A stretch of 64,000 bases of DNA from DATKAS01 sp963733765. GTDB taxonomy: Bacteria > Actinomycetota > Acidimicrobiia > Acidimicrobiales > DATKAS01. The notes beneath the pieces are model-generated. The model saw only the letters and a list, made by a program, of their open reading frames with translations, did not search any database and was not told where the DNA came from. Below are positions 59,131 through 64,000 of the stretch, one piece after another. Positions within the stretch are counted from its first letter, which is position 1; each line of letters opens with the position of its first letter. The position numbers and the translations under genes are program-made. The stretch spans positions 930,001 through 994,000 of the forward strand of contig CAVTEI010000003.1 of NCBI GenBank assembly GCA_963733765.1, written 5' to 3'.

Positions 59131-59937
59131 GTGACGCGGGTCCGCATGCTCGTCGCGTACGACGGCAGCGGCTTCGCCGGGTTCGCGCCCAACCCGGGCG
59201 TCACGACGGTCGGAGCCACCTTGGCCAGCACGCTCGAGCGCGTGCTGCGCCACCCCACGACGGTGACCTGTGCCGGTCGTACCGACGCAGGCGTGCACGC
59301 GTGGGGCCAAGTCGTCACGTTCGACACCGACGTTGATCCGCTCGACCTGGCCACGCTGCAGCGGTCGGTGAACGGGATGTGTGCCCCCCAGATCGTGGTG
59401 CGCGCCCTCGAGATCGCGCCCGATCATTTCGACGCGCGGCACTCCGCGTTGTATCGGCGCTACCGCTACACCGTGCTGAATCGACCCGTGCCCGATCCGT
59501 TCCTGGCCGCCACGACCTGGCATGTCGCGGCGCCGCTCGACCTGGCCGGGATGCGCTTGGCCTGCGATCCGTTCATCGGGGAGCACGACTTCGCCTCGTT
59601 CTGCCGCAAGGTGCCCGACCGGAGCCTCGTGCGCACCGTCCACTCGGCCGGGTGGGATGACCTGGGTGACGGGTTGCTCCGGTTCGAGATCGAGGCGACC
59701 TCGTTCTGCCAGCAGATGGTGCGGGCGATCGTCGGGACGCTCGTCGAGGTCGGGCAGGGGAAGAAGCATGCGGGCGATGTCGCCGCGATCCTGCGGGCCC
59801 GGGCTCGGGCGGTCGCCGGCGCGCTGGCTCCTCCTCAGGGGCTGTCGCTGTGGGAGGTCGGGTATCCCGACCCGCAACCCTCGTGGGCGCTGCCGGCGGC
59901 ACCCGAGTTCGCCGAGCCCCCGTTCGGCTCCCCGTAA
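59131..59937 (+). CDS. truA: tRNA pseudouridine synthase A
   Basis: A 268-residue enzyme that makes pseudouridine at positions 38-40 of tRNA anticodon arms. The catalytic Asp is in TCAGRTDAGVHAWGQVV (about 45-60). Other blocks: LVAYDGSGFAGFAPNPGV, FDARHSALYRRYRYTVLNRP and FCQQMVRAIVGTLVEVGQGK. GTG 59131 gives the expected N-terminus. Confidence 0.95.
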   Translation: MTRVRMLVAYDGSGFAGFAPNPGVTTVGATLASTLERVLRHPTTVTCAGRTDAGVHAWGQVVTFDTDVDPLDLATLQRSVNGMCAPQIVVRALEIAPDHFDARHSALYRRYRYTVLNRPVPDPFLAATTWHVAAPLDLAGMRLACDPFIGEHDFASFCRKVPDRSLVRTVHSAGWDDLGDGLLRFEIEATSFCQQMVRAIVGTLVEVGQGKKHAGDVAAILRARARAVAGALAPPQGLSLWEVGYPDPQPSWALPAAPEFAEPPFGSP

Positions 59938-59982
59938 ACCGGGTCCGGCTCGCCCCTCCTGTCGTGAGGAGGAGGGTCGCGG

Positions 59983-60012
59983 TTGGCAAGAACGGGCTTC
60001 GGGCCCTAGAGT
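59983..60012 (+). promoter_or_regulatory. Promoter for rplM-rpsI-glmM
   Basis: TTGGCA (59983-59988), an 18-base spacer and TAGAGT (60007-60012), about 70 bases before rplM. A GC-rich inverted repeat CCCTCCT/AGGAGGAGGG lies just upstream. Confidence 0.6.
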
Positions 60013-60081
60013 TGCGGGGCTCTGCGGCCCGTCACACCTGGCCGCGATCCGCATCACCCCCGCTAGAGAAGGTCACGTTTC

Positions 60082-60531
60082 GTGCGCACGTACTCACCCA
60101 AGGCCAGCGAGGTCCAGCGCGACTGGTACGTCATCGACGCGGATGGTCTGGTTCTCGGGCGTCTGTGCACCGAAGTGGCCCGCGTGCTGCGTGGCAAGCA
60201 CAAGCCGATTTTCGCCCCGCACATGGACACCGGCGACTTCGTGATCGTCGTGAACGCCGACAAGATCGTGCTGACGTCCGGCAAGGCGGAACGCAAGCCG
60301 GTGTACCGCCACTCGCAGTACCCCGGCGGGCTCACCACCGAGTCCTACGCCGCGTTCCTCGCCCGCAAGCCCGCCGACGCGATCCGCAAGTCGGTCTGGG
60401 GGATGTTGCCGAAGGGCCCGCTCGGTCGCCAGCAGCTGCGCAAGCTGAAGGTGTACGCCGGCCCCGATCATCCCCACGCCGCCCAGCAGCCGAAGACCCT
60501 CGAGGTCGCCCACGCGCAGGCGCGGGTCTGA
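60082..60531 (+). CDS. rplM: 50S ribosomal protein L13
   Basis: A 149-residue L13 from GTG 60082: RTYSPKASEVQRDWYVIDAD, GDFVIVVNADKIVLTSGKAE, HSQYPGGLTTESYAAFLARK and the C-terminal QQLRKLKVYAGPDHPHAAQQ. Co-transcribed with rpsI. Confidence 0.97.
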   Translation: MRTYSPKASEVQRDWYVIDADGLVLGRLCTEVARVLRGKHKPIFAPHMDTGDFVIVVNADKIVLTSGKAERKPVYRHSQYPGGLTTESYAAFLARKPADAIRKSVWGMLPKGPLGRQQLRKLKVYAGPDHPHAAQQPKTLEVAHAQARV

Positions 60532-60554
60532 CGAGCTCCCGAGCGAGGTTCGAA

Positions 60555-60947
60555 GTGCCCAAGCCCCTCATCCAATCGACCGGTCGCCGTAAGGAGGCCG
60601 TCGCCCGCGTGCGGCTGCGTCCCGGCAGCGGTGTGGTCACGATCAACCGTCGCTCGATCGACGAGTACTTCCCGACCGCGACTCAGCGGATGGTCGTCAC
60701 CGAGCCGCTGCGCGTCACGCAGACGGCCGAGGTCTACGACGTCGACGCCACCCTCGACGGCGGCGGTGTGACCGGTCAGGCCGGCGCTATGCGTCTCGGC
60801 ATCGCTCGGGCGCTGGCCGAGCTCGACGCCGAGCTGCGTCCGGTCCTCAAGCGTGCTGGGCTTCTCACTCGCGACGCCCGCGAGAAGGAGAGCAAGAAGT
60901 ACGGCCTGAAGAAGGCCCGCAAGGCCCCGCAGTACTCCAAGCGGTAG
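60555..60947 (+). CDS. rpsI: 30S ribosomal protein S9
   Basis: A 130-residue S9 from GTG 60555: STGRRKEAVARVRLRPGSGV, YDVDATLDGGGVTGQAGAMR and the tail KYGLKKARKAPQYSKR, whose last Lys-Arg reaches the P-site tRNA. Confidence 0.97.
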   Translation: MPKPLIQSTGRRKEAVARVRLRPGSGVVTINRRSIDEYFPTATQRMVVTEPLRVTQTAEVYDVDATLDGGGVTGQAGAMRLGIARALAELDAELRPVLKRAGLLTRDAREKESKKYGLKKARKAPQYSKR

Positions 60948-60962
60948 GCCGCGCCGAGCGGC

Positions 60963-62292
60963 GTGGTGGCCTCGGACTCTCGCCCGCGCTTCGGCACCGA
61001 CGGTGTACGAGGTCGGGCCGACACTGTCCTCACGGACGAGTACGTGCTCGCGCTCGGACGGGCTGCGGCTCGGGTGCTCGGTCGAGAGCGCTGGCTGATC
61101 GGGCGCGACACGCGCGAGTCAGGGCCGAGAATCGAGGCCGCGCTTGCTGACGGATTGACGCGCGAGGGCGCCGACGTGTCGCTGCTCGGTGTCGTGCCCA
61201 CGCCGGCGGTCGCACTGGCGTCGCGAGATGCCGGCGTGCCCGGGGCGATGATCTCCGCGTCTGCACAATTCCTTCGCCGACAACGGGATCAAACTGTTCG
61301 CAGCGGGAGGCCGCAAGCTCGCCGATGACGTGCAGGTGCAGATCGAGGCGCTCCTCGACGGCACCCTCGACCCGCCCGCAGGCTCGGGACGAGTCGACAG
61401 TGCTCCGTCGCATGTCGACCGCTACGTCGAGTGGCTGATCTCGACGATGGACGGTCGGCGCCTCGACGGCGTGTCGCTGGTGCTCGACGCCGCGAACGGA
61501 GCCGCGCACGTGATCGGCCCGCGGGTGCTCGAGACACTGGGAGCGTCCGTGCTCCCGCTGAACGTCGATCCGGACGGTCGCAACATCAATGCGCGCTGCG
61601 GGTCGCAGCACCCCGAGGCCCTTCGGGAAGCGGTGCTCGCGAGCGGTGCCGATCTGGGGCTGGCCCTTGACGGGGATGCCGATCGCGTCGTTGCGGTCGA
61701 CGCGTCGGGCGAGCTCGTCGACGGCGATCAGATTCTTGCGATGTGCGCGGTGGACATGAAGGCAACCAGCCGCCTCCGCGACGACACGATCGTGGTGACG
61801 GTGATGAGCAACCTGGGACTACGGATCGCGATGCACGACGCGGGCATCGCGATCGACGAGACCCCGGTAGGCGATCGGTACGTGCTCGAGGTGCTCGACC
61901 GCCGCGGGCTCTCACTCGGGGGTGAGCAGAGCGGCCATGTGATCTTCCATGACCTGATCGCGACAGGCGACGGGCTGCTGACGGGGCTGCGCGTGCTCGA
62001 CCTCATGCACCGGTCGGGCCGTCCACTCGCCGACCTTGCCTCGACGATGCGTCGCTTCCCGCAGGTGCTCGTCAACGTCGCCGTCGACGCAACCGATGTC
62101 GAAGGCCGACTCGCAGCCGAGGTCGCCGAGATCGAGCGACGCTTGGATGGGAGTGGTCGCGTGTTGATCCGGGCGAGCGGAACAGAGCCGCTCGTACGAG
62201 TGATGGTCGAGGCCCCGACCGCCGAGGAGGCGGCCGAGCTCGCCGATCGCCTCGCTCAGGCCGTAGTCCGGACCGCAGAGTCCCGGCCGTAG
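60963..62292 (+). CDS. glmM: Phosphoglucosamine mutase, with a one-base frameshift at the active site
   Basis: Converts glucosamine-6-P to glucosamine-1-P for UDP-GlcNAc. N-terminus RFGTDGVRGRAD. At 61262 an extra T interrupts the phosphoserine loop; removing it gives MISASHNSFADNGIKLF, whose second Ser is phosphorylated in active enzymes. The metal loop LALDGDADRVVAVD, the sugar loop GGEQSGHVIF and the phosphate-binding RASGTEPLVRVMVE are intact. About 442 residues. glmS follows 44 bases later. Confidence 0.95.
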
Positions 62293-62335
62293 ACTGCGGA
62301 GCCGGGCGGATCACCAGCGGAGGTTCAGCCAACCG

Positions 62336-64000
62336 ATGTGTGGGATCGTCGTCGTGGTCCGCCGCCCGAGCGAGCGGGCCGCCCCGATCGTCGGGAACAT
62401 CGAAGCCGAGCTCGGGGATGTCCTCGCGGCGCTGCCCTCGCATCGCTCGGTGGACGGCCTCGTCGCCGCGGCCGGACGGGTCGAAGAGGTCGACCGCCTC
62501 CTGAAGGGCATCCCCGGACTGCAGGCATTGCTCGGCGCGCCGACGTCGATCGCGCGCATCGACGGGTGGTGCGGGGCGCTCGAGGCCGAGATTGCCGCGG
62601 TCGAGGCCTGGCTCGACGACCCCACCGCGCGCACTGCCGATGACCTCGAGGCCCAGGATCTCGAGGAAATGAACGCGGCGGTCATCCGGCTGAAGGACGC
62701 GGTGTGGGCCGTGCGGCGTGACCGCCTCCGCAACGCGACGGCCGTGAGCGACCTCGCCGGCCGCGACGCCGGTGCCGCGGCAATCGAGGTCATGGCGTCG
62801 GTGCAGGTCGCGCTGTCGTCGCTCGACCGGCTCGAGGTGCGCGGCCGCGACTCTGCCGGTCTGCATCTGATGGTTTGGGACCATGGAGTCGACCTCGACG
62901 CCACCGGGCGCGCGCTCGTGGACGCACGGTCGGACCCGCTCTTCGGCAGCGGCTCCGTGCACGAGCAAGGCGGCGTGCTGAGCTTCGTCTACAAGGCCGC
63001 GGCCGAGATCGGTGAGCTCGGCGACAACACGAAGGTGCTGCGCGCCGCGATCGAGGCCGACGAGCTGCTGCGGCTCGCGCTCTCCGCTCCGAGCGTCGGG
63101 GCGACCGTGCTGGCCCACACGCGTTGGGCGTCGGTGGGGCTGATCGGACAGCCGAACGCGCATCCGCTGAACAGCGACGAAGAAGCACGCACCGACGGCA
63201 GCTACGTCGTGGCGGCGTTGAACGGCGACGTCGACAACCACGCCGACCTGAAGGCCGCCGAGGGGCTGCGCATCCCGGTCGAGATCACGACCGACGCGAA
63301 GGTGATCCCGACCATGGTCTCGCGACGGCTGTCCGACGGCATGGGGGCGGGCGAGGCGTTCCGCCGAGTGGTCGCGACGTTCGAGGGCTCGGTGGCGATT
63401 GCCGCGGGGATCGCGGAGGATCCGAACACAGTGCTGCTCGCGCAGCGCGGCAGCGGCCAGGGTCTTTATGTCGGCCTCGCCGAGGACGCGTACGTCGTGG
63501 CGAGCGAGCCCTATGGGCTCGTCGAAGAGACCGCGCACTACGTCCGCCTCGACGGCGAGAACCCGTCCGATCCCGACAACCCGATTGCCAGCCGGGGTCA
63601 AGTGGTGATCCTCGACGGTCGCTCCGCCGGCTCGCTGGCCGGCATCACACGGCTCTCCTACGACGGCACCGCGCTGCCGGTCACCTCCGACGACGTGCAG
63701 ACCGCGCAGATCACCACTCGCGACATCGACCGCGGGGCCTTTCCTCACTACCTCTTGAAGGAGCTGCACGAAGCGCCGGAGTCGTGGCGCAAGACCCTGC
63801 GGGGCCACATCGTCGAGCGCGACGGGATGCTGGTTGCCGCGGTGGGTCCCGAGACCCTTCCGGCTGAGCTCGTCGACCAGCTCCGGCGCGGTGTCATCAC
63901 CCGGGTCATCGTCATCGGCCAGGGCACAGCGGCCATCGCGGGGCAGAGCCTCGCGATGACGCTCACCGACCTGACCGAGGGCGTGCCCCTCCGCATCGAG
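62336..64000 (+). CDS. glmS: GlmS-type glucosamine-6-P synthase (partial), with a large insertion in the glutaminase domain
   Basis: The gene runs off the window (555 codons visible). Cys2 of MCGIVVVVRR is the glutaminase nucleophile. In standard GlmS, RGYDSAG follows at about residue 26; here LDRLEVRGRDSAGLHL comes only at about 165, after ~140 extra residues (mostly helical, DDLEAQDLEEMNAAVIRLKD). The later active-site parts are present: AHTRWASVG, AALNGDVDNHADL and TDAKVIPTM. The end (HYLLKELHEAPESWRKTLRG, VIVIGQGTAAIAGQSLAM) begins the SIS isomerase part. It stands next to glmM, as expected for UDP-GlcNAc synthesis. Confidence 0.9.
   Translation, partial: MCGIVVVVRRPSERAAPIVGNIEAELGDVLAALPSHRSVDGLVAAAGRVEEVDRLLKGIPGLQALLGAPTSIARIDGWCGALEAEIAAVEAWLDDPTARTADDLEAQDLEEMNAAVIRLKDAVWAVRRDRLRNATAVSDLAGRDAGAAAIEVMASVQVALSSLDRLEVRGRDSAGLHLMVWDHGVDLDATGRALVDARSDPLFGSGSVHEQGGVLSFVYKAAAEIGELGDNTKVLRAAIEADELLRLALSAPSVGATVLAHTRWASVGLIGQPNAHPLNSDEEARTDGSYVVAALNGDVDNHADLKAAEGLRIPVEITTDAKVIPTMVSRRLSDGMGAGEAFRRVVATFEGSVAIAAGIAEDPNTVLLAQRGSGQGLYVGLAEDAYVVASEPYGLVEETAHYVRLDGENPSDPDNPIASRGQVVILDGRSAGSLAGITRLSYDGTALPVTSDDVQTAQITTRDIDRGAFPHYLLKELHEAPESWRKTLRGHIVERDGMLVAAVGPETLPAELVDQLRRGVITRVIVIGQGTAAIAGQSLAMTLTDLTEGVPLRIE

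Overview
The window is high-GC DNA (C/G-ending codons, many GTG and TTG starts, many 1 to 4 base gene overlaps) carrying the main translation and transcription locus of an actinobacterium. Gene order (tRNA-Trp-secE-nusG-rplKA, L10 leader-rplJL-rpoBC, rpsLG-fusA-tuf, S10/spc/alpha operons, truA-rplM-rpsI-glmM-glmS), a C+ zinc-type S14 and acidic tails on NusG, L10 and L22 suggest an Acidimicrobiia-like lineage. That placement is inference; no 16S gene is present.

Layout. 1-5.8 kb: an acetyltransferase tail, a DinB-like gene, a Tat-exported DUF362 protein with an alpha/alpha-barrel partner, acetyl-CoA synthetase and a metallo-beta-lactamase-fold gene. 5.8-18.3 kb: yajQ, tRNA-Tyr, a xylFHG-type sugar ABC transporter, a CRTAC1 lipoprotein with an M24-like protein, an orphan RnfD/NqrB-like membrane protein, an AhpD-like protein, xylose isomerase, a PAT-type acetyltransferase and a membrane-anchored ABC/SMC-like ATPase with a degenerate P-loop. 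18.4-33.1 kb: tRNA-Thr, tRNA-Met, tuf copy 1, an ECF sigma/anti-sigma pair, tRNA-Trp, secE, nusG, rplK, rplA, a PGPGW membrane protein, rplJ, rplL, rpoB, rpoC. 33.1-35.9 kb: a lipoprotein, a small protein and a sulfite/nitrite reductase between rpoC and rpsL. 36.0-40.7 kb: rpsL, rpsG, fusA, tuf copy 2, rpsJ and a terminator. 40.7-43.5 kb: an island (DUF2786, DinB, a secreted triple-repeat protein, hairpin repeats) that separates rpsJ from rplC. 43.5-64 kb: rplC to glmS, ordered as in other actinobacteria, interrupted only by a repeat block before infA.

Function. The ribosomal, polymerase, EF-G/EF-Tu, Sec and initiation-factor genes form one growth-linked expression block with internal promoters, a probable L10 autoregulatory leader and several stem-loops. 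The xylose genes give uptake and isomerisation; no xylulokinase is visible. glmM and glmS supply UDP-GlcNAc precursors for the cell wall.

Caveat. At least 15 single-base frameshifts interrupt otherwise intact genes, including indispensable ones (nusG, fusA, rplN, rplE, glmM). The simplest reading is residual consensus indels, so the broken genes are reported as genes with suspected frameshifts, not as biological pseudogenes. The most interesting non-gene signals are two families of dispersed intergenic hairpin repeats, one with compensatory stem changes, and a perfect inverted repeat over a probable leaderless promoter of the siroheme reductase. The most interesting gene-level signals are an in-frame rplV-rpsC junction without a stop, a GlmS with a large insertion, and the P-loop-less ATPase.
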